Shown here one piece after another: positions 18,636-28,729 of a DNA stretch of 64,000 nt (positions within the stretch are counted from its first letter, which is position 1; each line of letters starts with the position of its first letter). The position numbers and the translations under genes are program-made. The DNA lies in assembly GCA_002811645.1 (NCBI GenBank), contig PDIP01000040.1:38261-102260 (forward strand), given 5' to 3'. The notes below the pieces were generated by a model. It worked only from the letters and a program-made list of their open reading frames with translations. It was not told the origin of the DNA and ran no database searches. The stretch comes from Corallochytrium limacisporum. Taxonomy: Eukaryota > Opisthokonta.

Positions 18636-21600
18636 ATGGCGGATGCAAACAACAATAGCATGGACTCCATTCCTCCAGAGGCTCCACCTACGTCGGGGTC
18701 AACGGGACGCACTCGAAAAGCCACAGATGAGGATAGTCGCGCGTCCAACGAGCCGACACCGAAGCGCCGGCGCGAGAGCAGCGATTCTAACACTGGCGGA
18801 TCGTCTCGGAGACGGCCTAGTCTTGGCGGAGACAAAGCTTCACCAGTTGTCACCACTGTAATCAAACAGCCTATGAGCGGCTCTAAGCCGACAATGATCC
18901 AGGAAGAGGCAGAACCTACAGTAGATATTACCGGGACTACCCCACTCGTGGCTGCTGATGCAGCCGGGGGTACCACTACGTTGACAGCTGAAGATCCTCA
19001 GAACCTCGAACCACGGTACCTGAATGGTCACCTGGTCACACAGGACATGATCAATGCTGCGCAACAGAGCCGTCTGCTGCCGTTTGCGATGAACTATGAT
19101 GAGGCCCTCCAGTTCCCAGACGTTACCAACGTAAACCAGGTCAACGACTACGTCTACAGTCGAAACTGGATCCTTGCACTCTGGTTCAGTAATGTCCGGC
19201 GGTGGCTCGACTACAATGACATTGCAACGAATCCGGACTTTCTGAACATTACTCATGGACTGCCATATCGTCTGTGGCGCTACCTGACAATCGGGGGCTA
19301 TATCAATGTTGGAGTCGTGCAGAAGCCGACGCACACAAAGGAAATTCTCAGCTTCCCTCGGCGATATCACCGTCTTCTGGCCCGGTCGCAAGCCAGCACT
19401 ACCGTGCCTGGCACTATGAAAGCTGAGGACGAGCGCATGGAAATCGAGCGCGAAAATGCCATGCATGCAGGCCATATGCGCCAGCACAGGAAGATCAAAG
19501 CGGCACCAAAGATTGCGATAATCGGAGCTGGAGTCGCAGGTCTGTCATGTGCGCGCCAACTGCAGAATTTTGGTTTCAATGTTGTCGTCTACGAGGCCCT
19601 AGGTCGGGTCGGTGGTCGCGTTTGGACGAGGCGCACACCTGACGGTGTGGCATGCGATATGGGCGCCATGGTCCTTACTGGACTGAGCGGAAATCCTTTG
19701 GTCCATCTGCTGCGCCAGTTGAGCATCCCGCTCACTGCCGTTCGGTCAAAGTGCCCACTCTATGACATTGACGGACTTAGGGTACCTGCTGACGAGGACG
19801 ACCGATGGGAGTCTGCCTTCAACAAGTTCTTGGATGCGTGCTCCATGCTGCCAAAGGACCTGAAGGGAGCTGTGGATGAGAACGGGAATAAAACCCTGAG
19901 CCTTGGGGAGGCCTTTGAACGGGTCATGGAAAAGTGCAATCAACATTCACAAACAAACATGATTGCACAGCTTGACAAAGTGAAGGATGCTATGGCCAAG
20001 TTCAAACAGTACCTGCAAAAGGCCAATACCGAGGCAGCCGTAGCATCCAATGGAGGCGCAGGAGACGGATCAGCCTCGGCCACTGCTGGAGGTACAGGCG
20101 CAGACGCGGCTGAGACCGATGAACCCTCACGTCCCGTCCGTGCCGCGGCTAGTGCAGCTAAGGAAGCGTCGGCTGCAGCTGCTTCGGGCGCCAAGGACAG
20201 CGCTGCCACCGCCGGTGACGATGGCCTACCCACTGACCAGGCACTGCGTCAAGTCGCCGAGGAACTAGGCCGCAGTCAGAGCTATGAAATTACTGATCTT
20301 GGCAAACGATGCATCGAATGGCATTTAGCAAATCTGGAGTACGGCAATGCCAACTATCTGCACAATATCTCCCTCGAATATTGGGACCAGGACGATGGTA
20401 ATGAGTTCTTGGGCACGCACGTGATGGTGAAGCACGGCTACTCCGCCATACCCAGAGGGCTTGCTAATGGCTTGGACGTGCGCACGGGCCATGTCATCGA
20501 AAGCATCGACTACACCGCTGGTGATGATGGCCAGGTCATCATCAAGGGCCAGGCAATGAAGAAGGATGAGCCAGTTGTCACTAACTCATCCGGCAGCGCC
20601 CCGCAGATCATTATCAAGGGTGAAGATGACCAGCAAAAGGATGTCATACAGACCGGTATCAGTTCTAGTGCAATGGCAAATGGCGGCCACATTGCACCAC
20701 ACGACGGCCAGAACGTACCTATAGGGGTTATGGGCCAAATAGCACGCGCTGCGGAGGACCGACCCAGTGGCGTCGGTGACCGTGACAATGTGAAGAAGGA
20801 AGAGGAAGACAAGCAGGACACATTGTACGCGAATAACAGTGGCAGCGCCGACAGTATCGAAATGGCTCCGTTCCTAGACGAGGCAGACCATGTGGTTTGC
20901 ACTGTTCCTCTGGGCGTCCTTCAGCGCCGAAAGATCAAGTTTAATCCAGAGCTTCCGCACTGGAAACTGGACGCCATTGACAATCTCGGATTTGGGTGCA
21001 TGGAGAAGGTCGTATTGCGCTTCAATGATCAATTTTGGGGCAATGATGCAGATACGTTCGGTATCATGGGCGATGATGCTGATCGCCGTGGTGAGGGCTA
21101 CATTTTCTGGTCTCTTTCCGGGTCCTTCGAGACACCGTCCCTGTTGGCGATGCTTGCGGGCAAGGCAGCTATGGAGAGCCGGAATGTCAGTGACAGCGAG
21201 CTTGTAGACCGCGTGAAGGCCAAACTGAAGGAAGTATTCGGGTCCCGCTTCCAAGAGCCCATTGCACATGTCGTGACACGATGGAGCTCGGATCCGTTCT
21301 TTGGCGGCTCGTACTCCTCGCTTGGGCGCAACGCCCGGCCCGAGGACTACGATCTCACGGCGGTGCCGCTGGCATCGACTGGCGAGGCCTACAAGACGGT
21401 ACCCATATCGGACCGACGGAACAAGACCGTACCCGAGGCTGCTCCGGTCACACGCGAGGCACAGGAAGCCGCCATGCATTTCTTTGAAGCAACATCCCAG
21501 GCATCGCTGCGTCTACTCTTTGCCGGAGAACACACGATGCGTGCATACCCGGCCACCGTGCATGGAGCGCACTTGTCCGGTCTGCGGGAGGCGCAGCGAC

Positions 21601-21680
21601 TAGCAACCCTTTACATTGACCTCGCGGAGATGGACAAAAACGCCAACGACAGTGATTCCAGCGACGGAGATCCCTTTTAG
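18636..21680 (+). CDS. KDM1A: LSD1/KDM1A-type lysine-specific histone demethylase
   Basis: 1,014 residues. It removes mono- and dimethyl marks from histone H3 Lys4 through FAD-dependent amine oxidation, in the nucleus. Order: disordered Ser/Lys N-terminus with the basic TPKRRRES; SWIRM domain (about 145-235); amine-oxidase FAD motif IAIIGAGVAGLSC (about 293) with VYEALGRVGGRVWT; then the C-terminal oxidase half. The lysine equivalent to human Lys661 is kept in CMEKVVLRF (about 788). The FAD-binding end FAGEHTMRAYPATVHGA (about 962) is near identical to human. Oddity: where human LSD1 has the long helical tower that docks CoREST, this protein has a short helix and then about 60-90 residues rich in Ala, Gly and Ser (about 468-535). 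A second unstructured insert lies at about 641-745. Confidence 0.95.
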   Translation: MADANNNSMDSIPPEAPPTSGSTGRTRKATDEDSRASNEPTPKRRRESSDSNTGGSSRRRPSLGGDKASPVVTTVIKQPMSGSKPTMIQEEAEPTVDITGTTPLVAADAAGGTTTLTAEDPQNLEPRYLNGHLVTQDMINAAQQSRLLPFAMNYDEALQFPDVTNVNQVNDYVYSRNWILALWFSNVRRWLDYNDIATNPDFLNITHGLPYRLWRYLTIGGYINVGVVQKPTHTKEILSFPRRYHRLLARSQASTTVPGTMKAEDERMEIERENAMHAGHMRQHRKIKAAPKIAIIGAGVAGLSCARQLQNFGFNVVVYEALGRVGGRVWTRRTPDGVACDMGAMVLTGLSGNPLVHLLRQLSIPLTAVRSKCPLYDIDGLRVPADEDDRWESAFNKFLDACSMLPKDLKGAVDENGNKTLSLGEAFERVMEKCNQHSQTNMIAQLDKVKDAMAKFKQYLQKANTEAAVASNGGAGDGSASATAGGTGADAAETDEPSRPVRAAASAAKEASAAAASGAKDSAATAGDDGLPTDQALRQVAEELGRSQSYEITDLGKRCIEWHLANLEYGNANYLHNISLEYWDQDDGNEFLGTHVMVKHGYSAIPRGLANGLDVRTGHVIESIDYTAGDDGQVIIKGQAMKKDEPVVTNSSGSAPQIIIKGEDDQQKDVIQTGISSSAMANGGHIAPHDGQNVPIGVMGQIARAAEDRPSGVGDRDNVKKEEEDKQDTLYANNSGSADSIEMAPFLDEADHVVCTVPLGVLQRRKIKFNPELPHWKLDAIDNLGFGCMEKVVLRFNDQFWGNDADTFGIMGDDADRRGEGYIFWSLSGSFETPSLLAMLAGKAAMESRNVSDSELVDRVKAKLKEVFGSRFQEPIAHVVTRWSSDPFFGGSYSSLGRNARPEDYDLTAVPLASTGEAYKTVPISDRRNKTVPEAAPVTREAQEAAMHFFEATSQASLRLLFAGEHTMRAYPATVHGAHLSGLREAQRLATLYIDLAEMDKNANDSDSSDGDPF

Positions 21681-21907
21681 GTTCCAACAACTAAATGCAT
21701 CAAATCGAATCTAGTGCACATGGCAATAAGGATGTTTATGAGATTCTATGGTTTTTCTTTACGTAATTCTGCTACTTTCATGATCGGTTCTGCACATATC
21801 CTTCTCTGGCGCCCTCCAGTCGAAACATTTGACTGCTTGCACAGCGGCCTACAACATGTTTCCTTAGCTGACTCTTGATGGCAATGCGTTGTGTCGATTT
21901 TCATGTT

Positions 21908-23473
21908 TCACTGCAATTTCTTGTCCGCGGCAGCGTCCATGAAGTCTGCAGCCTCCTCCTCGATAAATTTGACCAGAACATCACTATCCGGAATTGAATC
22001 TGCGTCGCCGCTGATGCAGATACGAATGCCATCATTGTAGGAGATCGGTACAGCAAAGCAGGCCGCCTGACCCGGGGACACAAAGCCGAGCACGTCCTTC
22101 ACCCGACAGCCACACAGGGCAACCGGCAGGGGCGGACCCATGATGTTGCTGAAGTAGTAGCTAATAACCGGAGCACGCCCAGCCACAATCAGGTCCAAGA
22201 ACAGATCCGGCCATGTCACACTCATTGTTCGCACCAACCACCCGCAAAAGGTCGCCTCTGGGCTTGTCTTCTTGAAGCGCGTCTCGCGGTTTATCAGCTG
22301 GGCTCGTTCTACTGCGTTCTGCACCTTGATCGGCATGTGAACATAAAAAAATCCTTGAGCATTACCAATCGAAACAAATCCATCCTCATCAGGTTCCGGC
22401 AGTTTGGCTCGAAGATTCATTGTACAGACACCACGGAAACGATTAATATCATCTGGATTCTGGCCGTGGTGCTTGATGTACCGACGCATGCCACCGCCCA
22501 GGATCGACAGCAGTACATCGTTCAAGGTGATCTTGTTGGCCCTGGCAATGGGTTTCAAGTCACTAAGCATAAACTTTTTGGTTGCGTTTGCGTACTTGGA
22601 CGGGTGGGCGCGGTGCTTGCCATTGAATGGATTGACGTCGTCTCGGAGCAGCTGGTAAGGTACTGATACTCGCCAGATTGCGTAGATCCAGGCCCAGATC
22701 ATGTAGAAGAAAATCAGGATCGCCCGGATGGGACTAGGTACAGTCTTCAGGGGTTGGGCACCCGCGATAGCTCTACGCACACTCTCTTCCTTTTGCGCCA
22801 CCATTTGTTTGAAAGCGCCTCCCTGGCTCAGCGGTACGTTCAAGTTCTCTGCTTCTGTGCACAGATCGCTGATCATGGCTACAATCGCATCACCGTCCCC
22901 GATCGCATGGTGGCACCGCAACAGGAAAGCAGACTCATTGGTCGACGGTTTGTGGATGATGTGACCCTCCCATGGGGGTCGATTGCCCGGCATTGGTTGA
23001 TTCACGCGCACAGAGGCTAATTCTTTCAGAGCAACGACAATGTCGTCGGGTTCTGGTCTTCCCATCCAGTTTTTGACTTCGTATATCTGCGCGCTGACGT
23101 CGAGCTCCTCCAGTGGTTCGCTCCAGTAAAACGTCTTGGACTTGTCCAAAATTACCTGGCGCAGTCGGATGTATCTCTGGCTGAGGTTTGCAAAGGCCTG
23201 CACGACCTTGTCCTTGTCAAGGTGCCCATCCAGAACAGCACTGAATGTGATAAACGGCGTGAGATCGTGGTGTTTCTCCCGAATCAATTCATAGTACTGT
23301 CCATAGGCTGACAGGCGTTGCCAGATCTTGTTGCGGTTGCCTGGACGGAGCTGAGACTTGCGCATCGCCCGCTTTTCTTTGTGGGACCTTTCACGTTTTA
23401 GTTTGCCATTTGGTACGGCCAGGGGTTCCATTCGATTGATCATGGTTTCGATTGCCTGCGGATTTGTCCTCAT
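21908..23473 (-). CDS. Wax ester synthase / diacylglycerol O-acyltransferase (WS/DGAT family)
   Basis: 521 residues. It transfers acyl groups from acyl-CoA to fatty alcohols or diacylglycerol to make wax esters or triacylglycerol. The catalytic HHxxxDG motif is HHAIGDG at about 187-193. The C-terminal half has the DUF1298 region of this family, including the NIMGPPLPV strand (the family's N-x-x-GP) and a final strand with SGDADSIPD. A hydrophobic segment near 252-275 may anchor it to the ER or lipid droplet. The N-terminus is basic. It starts with ATG at 23473 and converges on KDM1A with 227 bp between. Substrate preference cannot be read from sequence. Confidence 0.9.
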   Translation of the reverse strand: MRTNPQAIETMINRMEPLAVPNGKLKRERSHKEKRAMRKSQLRPGNRNKIWQRLSAYGQYYELIREKHHDLTPFITFSAVLDGHLDKDKVVQAFANLSQRYIRLRQVILDKSKTFYWSEPLEELDVSAQIYEVKNWMGRPEPDDIVVALKELASVRVNQPMPGNRPPWEGHIIHKPSTNESAFLLRCHHAIGDGDAIVAMISDLCTEAENLNVPLSQGGAFKQMVAQKEESVRRAIAGAQPLKTVPSPIRAILIFFYMIWAWIYAIWRVSVPYQLLRDDVNPFNGKHRAHPSKYANATKKFMLSDLKPIARANKITLNDVLLSILGGGMRRYIKHHGQNPDDINRFRGVCTMNLRAKLPEPDEDGFVSIGNAQGFFYVHMPIKVQNAVERAQLINRETRFKKTSPEATFCGWLVRTMSVTWPDLFLDLIVAGRAPVISYYFSNIMGPPLPVALCGCRVKDVLGFVSPGQAACFAVPISYNDGIRICISGDADSIPDSDVLVKFIEEEAADFMDAAADKKLQ

Positions 23474-26400
23474 TGCGGTAGACTATGAGACGACAATGGT
23501 TCTTCGTTCCTCTCGCAATCTTCCGACTCTTAGTCTCCGACCAGCATGGAGACAGCTATTCGCTATATATGGTTTTGTTCTAGTTCAGATCCACCGAAAA
23601 CTTTCTTATCCCAAAAGGTGGGCAGTCTATTATGTACACAGCTCCGCCGCATACACGCACGCTCAGCACATTTTCTGGCTCTCCTTTCGTACCCGAAAGC
23701 CAAATGGCCGGGATCTATGCTTAGTCTGGGATCCCAAACATTGCAACCATGTACTTATCGAAAGGCAACCAACCACGCACGACAACCAAACAAAGGCGCC
23801 ACAAAACCTTGGCCACTATGTCACATGATGAGTTCATGAAACAGTCCCTACGACCCACAAAAAATGGGGTGAAAAGAGATGGCCAGCTGGGGATTGAAGA
23901 GATCAGTGAAACTGAGATGGCCGCAGATATCCCACTACTTATCAATCGTAATATCGCGGAAGTGTGCGTGCGCCGTGCTTTCTTTCTCCTGCATGTTGGT
24001 TACGAAAACTCGCTTGTGGCAAAGGCCATGTTCCTTCTTTGCGTCTGCGCACACACACCAACAGGCAAAAGAAACGCTTCCCCAGAGGCAAGCAAAAAAA
24101 AGGGAAGGGGGGGGGGGAGGAGGAGGAACCAAGGAGCGGAGTTGGTCAACTGCTGTTCAGGGCCCTTGCAGGTTTGACCCCCCCCTTCCCGATTGGTGCG
24201 CCATCGGTCCCCTCCCTCCTGCTTCCCCTCCCTTTTTTTTTTTTTCATTTCTCGCTCTCTCTCGCATTGCCCTTCTCTTAGTTTTGCCTATTCGTGGGGC
24301 GTCGACGCATCATCACCCTCTCGTGCACCCCCTCCCCTCCACTCCCCTCCTCCTCAGGCCAGCTTCCCCCCTCCCCCTCCCGCCACAAGGGGAGGGGGTC
24401 CCTTTTCTCCCGTTCCCCCCCCCCAAACTGACGCTAGCACACGGCTCCAGGAAGGGGAACAGCGGCCCAAAAACTTAAAACAAAGGAAAATGGAGAACAA
24501 GCGTCCAGAAATGCAAGAAAAAGAAGAATAGCCAAAAAAATGTAAAAGGGCAAAGATAAAGGGAAGGAAGAAAAAAGTAATGAGAAACATGGACCAAAAC
24601 CAAGCATTTTAGACTGCAGAAAAAAAAACAGAAGATGGAAAGCCAAGCAAATGAGCCCCGGGGGAGGGGGGTATTACATACCACGGCCTCCCATACGTCC
24701 CGTTCCTTCCACAACGATCCTATAGAAACCGCACACCACGACCTTCCCCCGCATGTTTCCCGGTCCGTGGTGTGGTAGTAAGTTGCCCATGGCAGACGCA
24801 CGATGGGGGCATCGTAGATTTTGCCTGTTGGTTTTTCTTCTTCTGGTTTCGTGGCTCTTTGCTCACGTGTGGTTGGTTGGAAGGGCAACAGGCGACGATA
24901 GCGCGATCTGCGTGAAGAAGTCAGGGTAAAAGGATGAGCAGTGTAGGCCCTTGCCAACGCGTACATAGCCATCACATCGGATTTGGGATCCCGCCCGGGG
25001 GGTGGGGGGGGGTTCGTTTGTTTGCAAAGAGCAGCACCGCAGCACCAAAGAAAAACTACCACCGAGCGTAATGGGTCAACGGCCGCAACACGCAAACAAG
25101 GCTTTTTACCCTCAACACTCCAGCACCGCCCTAGTTTTCCTATGAAATAAACCACTCCCCTCGCCGCAAACCCACCGGTGTTCCAGCTTTGTTCTCCCCT
25201 CATCCCCGCTCTCTCCGGTTTGTGTGGTCTATGTGTCTTCCCCAAACTCCATTCTCCTTCTCTGTGTGTGTGTGTTGGGGGGGGTCCTGCCAGCGTCTTT
25301 ATCATTCCGTAGATATATTACCACTACTATCTTTTCACCGGGTATGGTACCTTTTGCCAGGAACGATCGATTGACACCGTTTCATCTCCAGACGAAGAAA
25401 GGCAAAAACAAAAAGGGCAAAAAAAAATAGATTGCGTAGAGCAAAGCCCGGGCCGGGAGATAAGGCCCTTGGGCCTACTGATCCAAAGAACGCACGTAAT
25501 CTCCTTGCCCCACGCCAACGTCCCCCCCCCATATTTTTAGTAGCGGCTTATTTTGTGAGCTATAGCCCAGAGGTGCATACCGGAGCTGCGAATTGGAATT
25601 TAAGGGTTGCATTCTTGAACCGGCGACTGTTTGTTTTAGAAGGAAAATATAGGTCTAATACATAGGGTAAGGGCCTGTCCCTTAGTTTTTCCTTTTTGTG
25701 TTTTTTTTTCCTTTGGGGAGCGCGTTGTTTCACCACCCGTGTGGTTGGTTACGTTTCAGTGCTGGCAATAAAACTACTGCTTCGCACACAACGCAAACAC
25801 AAAAACAATCGACGAATGTATGAAATCGGTGATAGGTCCCAGGAGAGGCCGTCGGGGGTGGCCGCGAAGGGGAGGGTCCTGGAGAGAGGTGTAGCGGACC
25901 CCAACTCCAAAAAAAACAATCAAAAGGGGACCTCGAAGAAAAAAGAATGTACAAAACTAAAGAAAAAAAAACAAAAGGAAAATTAATGATCAGCATAGGG
26001 GGGTTACAGGCACAATGCTAGAAAGAAAAAAAGAAACACTGGGCGGTCATCGGTTCACTGCCCCGATGTGTGCAGAGAAAAAAGGGCCTGTTTTGCTTCG
26101 CACCAGCACCGGAGGAGAGCGAACTCGCAGGAATCCAGAGCGGGGTGTGTTCCAGCCCTTGCGGTAACCGGGTCATGGGGTGTGCTTCCTGTGGCATCCA
26201 TCAGGAGAGAACGGAGCAAGGAGACTGCTGATCGAACTGCACGTCCTACGGTATTCTCAATCCGTACTAGTCATTGGCGGCCATTGTACCTCTTAGGAGA
26301 ATCAGAGAATCCAACCGGTTCGGGTTGGCGTACCAGCATGTGAATTATTCTGCAAAGAAGACAGTTCATGGCTGTCATTGGCCCCAGCCCTCCGCAACCA

Positions 26401-27266
26401 GTTCATAAGCAGGAGCTGTCGAGATCTCAGTTCCACCTGCCCTCGTCCATTTGACAGCGAAATCGGGAACCCCCCCCTTTCCTCCCGCTCTTTCTTCACT
26501 CAGTTCAAAACCGTTTCATCCCCCCACACACACTTCTCCCATCGCTCCAGTACTACGACCTCGACAACCCGTCTCAGTGTCCGCCCACCCGCGCGGCTGG
26601 CCACATCATCATTCCATCTGTCACCCGGACGCGGGGACCATCTCGAGACTTGAAATTGGTTTCGGACCAACCAATTTTATTAGGCCCCCGATGGTGAAAT
26701 GGGATGGCTGAACGGGAGTCTATTTTCATGACTCGTTCCGGGTTTGTGGTTGGATCGGTGGGTGGTCTCCCTCCTGCCCCTGTGTAACAAAACCATTGGC
26801 TTGCTGAGTACCACCAGCTACTGCGCAGGTCCCGCCCCCCCCCCTTCGGGCAGTTATAGCTTGCGGCAGAAGGGCCACAAAAAGGTTGGCGGTACTGAAA
26901 CCACCGAGGTGGCCGCCTTCTGAAAGTACCAACGGTCCTACTGCACAACCACGGGCAACCGGAAAGGGCTGCTTTTTGGAGACGGAACCTTCTTCCGGGT
27001 ACTTCAGGGAAAGCACAACGGTCCAGACTGTAACACACTTTACAGATGTTTATGTCGTGGCCGAGAGAGACTTGGCTTCTTATGATACTCACGACCCAAT
27101 TAAGATAGGCCTCGTGAAGTGACAATGAATAGCTCACATCAGGTAGGATAGTGCACCAGGTGGTCAGTCATTTCTGGAAGGGGACAAAGATGACGCAGCG
27201 GGACCTGCGCCAGAAGAAGTCAAGTATTCCTTAAGCCAAGTAGCCAAATTCTTTTCAGATTAAAGG
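23474..27266. other. 3.8-kb divergent intergenic island with homopurine/homopyrimidine blocks
   Basis: It lies between the start codons of the WS/DGAT and tafazzin genes. It is split into strand-asymmetric blocks: A/G-rich with a G11 run (24107-24117), then C/T-rich for about 250 nt with a T13 run (24233-24245), then A-rich (24470-24640). C- and G-runs recur at 25010, 25527, 26470 and 26830. One small ORF from ATG 23818 (MSHDEFMKQSLR) could be a first exon but is unsupported. Long open frames elsewhere are low-complexity. A strong acceptor-like CTTTTCAG ends at 27258, just before the tafazzin ATG. Confidence 0.5.
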
Positions 27267-28622
27267 ATGTTGAAGGAGTTTGCGAACGTGTTCAGGCATT
27301 CCCGTTACTTGCTGGCGTCCTGTATTGTGTTTGGCGGCATCTCCTTCGTGGCCTATGTGAATCGACCACTGACGGACCGAGAATGGGATGCATATCTGCG
27401 ACGACACCGGAAGCTGCGCATCTATCCCAACACGATGAACATGGACGATGGGTTCGATCTGAGTCCAATCCTGCTCTCTGATCTGCATAAAATCCCGGAA
27501 CTATGGAAGGAATTGCTGAAGCCCAAGGACGATGAATATTCCCGCCGCTCAATCCCAGGCATGGCCCAGCGCAAGATCCTCAATCCCATGAACCCGGCCA
27601 TCGAATTTAATGAGCCCGATGAAAAGGGGAAGGGTATTCTAAGGGACGTGACCGACATGCAGCGAGTACTGAACAAGAAGCGATTCTACCGTATATACGA
27701 TCTCGACGCCGAAACGATTGAACGGCACCAGGCGGATCAGACCTACGGTACACTGTGGCCTTTACAGATCCTTGCCACCTCGGTGGTCGTTCCAGTAGTC
27801 AGTCTAGCCATGCGTGCAGCTATTGTCCTGCGAAATGACTTCGAGGTCCACGGGCAGGACCGACTGCGAGACGCTGTCCTAAATCGATCCGAAGGAAAAG
27901 CTCTGCTAACGTATTCGAACCATGTGTCAGTGCAAGACGACCCGGGCCTCATGTCATGCGTGATCCCGGCCGATATTTTGATTAATCACCGCAAAATGCG
28001 GTGGGGTGGGTGTGCGGAAGAGATCTGCTTCAAGACATCAGCGCATTCGGCCTTCATGGGCACTGGTAAGGTTATGCCCCTGCTGCGGGGTGCTGGTGTG
28101 ATGCAAGGGTCCTTCACGCGACTGATCTTGCGGGCAAACCGTGGTGACTGGGTCCACATCTTTCCGGAAGGCCACGTACACCAAGTTAAGGGTATCGATC
28201 ACATGCGCTGGGGGATTGGACGGCTGATCACGGAGACCAAGACAGAGAGCATGGTGCTGCCAATCTATATCGACGGCATGCAGGACTGCCTGCCTGACGA
28301 CCCGGAAACGCGGATCACCCGAAACACCATCCCGCTGGCGGGCAAGAAGGTGACCGTTGTGATTGGTGAAGCAGTTCCGGTCGGTGACTTGCACTCGGAA
28401 TATCAGCGGAAGCGGCGTGCGCAGGCCAGACAACATGCAGCGCACATGGATTCCCTCGACGAGGAGTACTTTAAACGTGCGACCGCAAGGGTGCAGGCAG
28501 TAATGGCAGAAATGGACCGCCGGTTCCGAGCGGGGCAGAGTCCGCAAGAAATCGCTCGCGCCGCCACGGACTTGGCAAAAGAGCACAAGTGGAGGACGGG
28601 TTCGGAGAACAAGTGGGCATGA
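27267..28622 (+). CDS. TAFAZZIN: Tafazzin-family phospholipid-lysophospholipid transacylase
   Basis: 451 residues. Tafazzin remodels cardiolipin acyl chains at mitochondrial membranes. The acyltransferase HX4D motif is NHVSVQDDP (about 218-226). The tafazzin-type blocks follow in order: the MRW segment RKMRWGGCAEEICF, the GKVMPLLRGAGV strand, GDWVHIFPEGHVH (about 293-305) and MRWGIGRLITE. These match tafazzin better than generic PlsC or GPAT enzymes. A hydrophobic N-terminal segment (about 11-31) and about 180 residues before the catalytic core make it longer than animal tafazzin (about 260-290). The tail is basic and helical. A strong 3'-splice-like CTTTTCAG lies 8 nt upstream of the ATG, so the 5' UTR may be spliced. 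Confidence 0.92.
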   Translation: MLKEFANVFRHSRYLLASCIVFGGISFVAYVNRPLTDREWDAYLRRHRKLRIYPNTMNMDDGFDLSPILLSDLHKIPELWKELLKPKDDEYSRRSIPGMAQRKILNPMNPAIEFNEPDEKGKGILRDVTDMQRVLNKKRFYRIYDLDAETIERHQADQTYGTLWPLQILATSVVVPVVSLAMRAAIVLRNDFEVHGQDRLRDAVLNRSEGKALLTYSNHVSVQDDPGLMSCVIPADILINHRKMRWGGCAEEICFKTSAHSAFMGTGKVMPLLRGAGVMQGSFTRLILRANRGDWVHIFPEGHVHQVKGIDHMRWGIGRLITETKTESMVLPIYIDGMQDCLPDDPETRITRNTIPLAGKKVTVVIGEAVPVGDLHSEYQRKRRAQARQHAAHMDSLDEEYFKRATARVQAVMAEMDRRFRAGQSPQEIARAATDLAKEHKWRTGSENKWA

Positions 28623-28716
28623 ACATGTGGAAGCGAGCTTTGGACCCGTTCTGATGTCATAATCAAAAAAAGTCCCACACAGAGGTCACGTGCTATGCAC
28701 AATGTAGTCTATTTGA

Positions 28717-28722
28717 AATAAA
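28717..28722 (+). terminator. AATAAA polyadenylation signal for the tafazzin gene
   Basis: A canonical AATAAA lies 95 nt after the tafazzin stop codon and 8 nt before the JMJD4 stop codon on the opposite strand. If used, the tafazzin transcript would end inside the convergent JMJD4 gene. The assignment is by motif and position only. Confidence 0.5.
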
Positions 28723-28729
28723 AAGAAAT

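Noticed and set aside
23818-24177. ORF starting MSHDEFMKQSLR upstream of the lipid genes
   Set aside because: The first 48 codons look protein-like and might be an exon, but the frame then runs into low-complexity sequence and no partner exon was found.
24475-25305. 276-codon minus-strand open frame
   Set aside because: Composed of homopolymer and low-complexity translation (Phe/Leu and Pro runs), no ATG-driven domain, and lies in the purine/pyrimidine island; composition explains it.
25600-25630. Minus-strand GGTTCAAG as a tRNA B box
   Set aside because: Flanking bases do not form a T-stem or acceptor stem.
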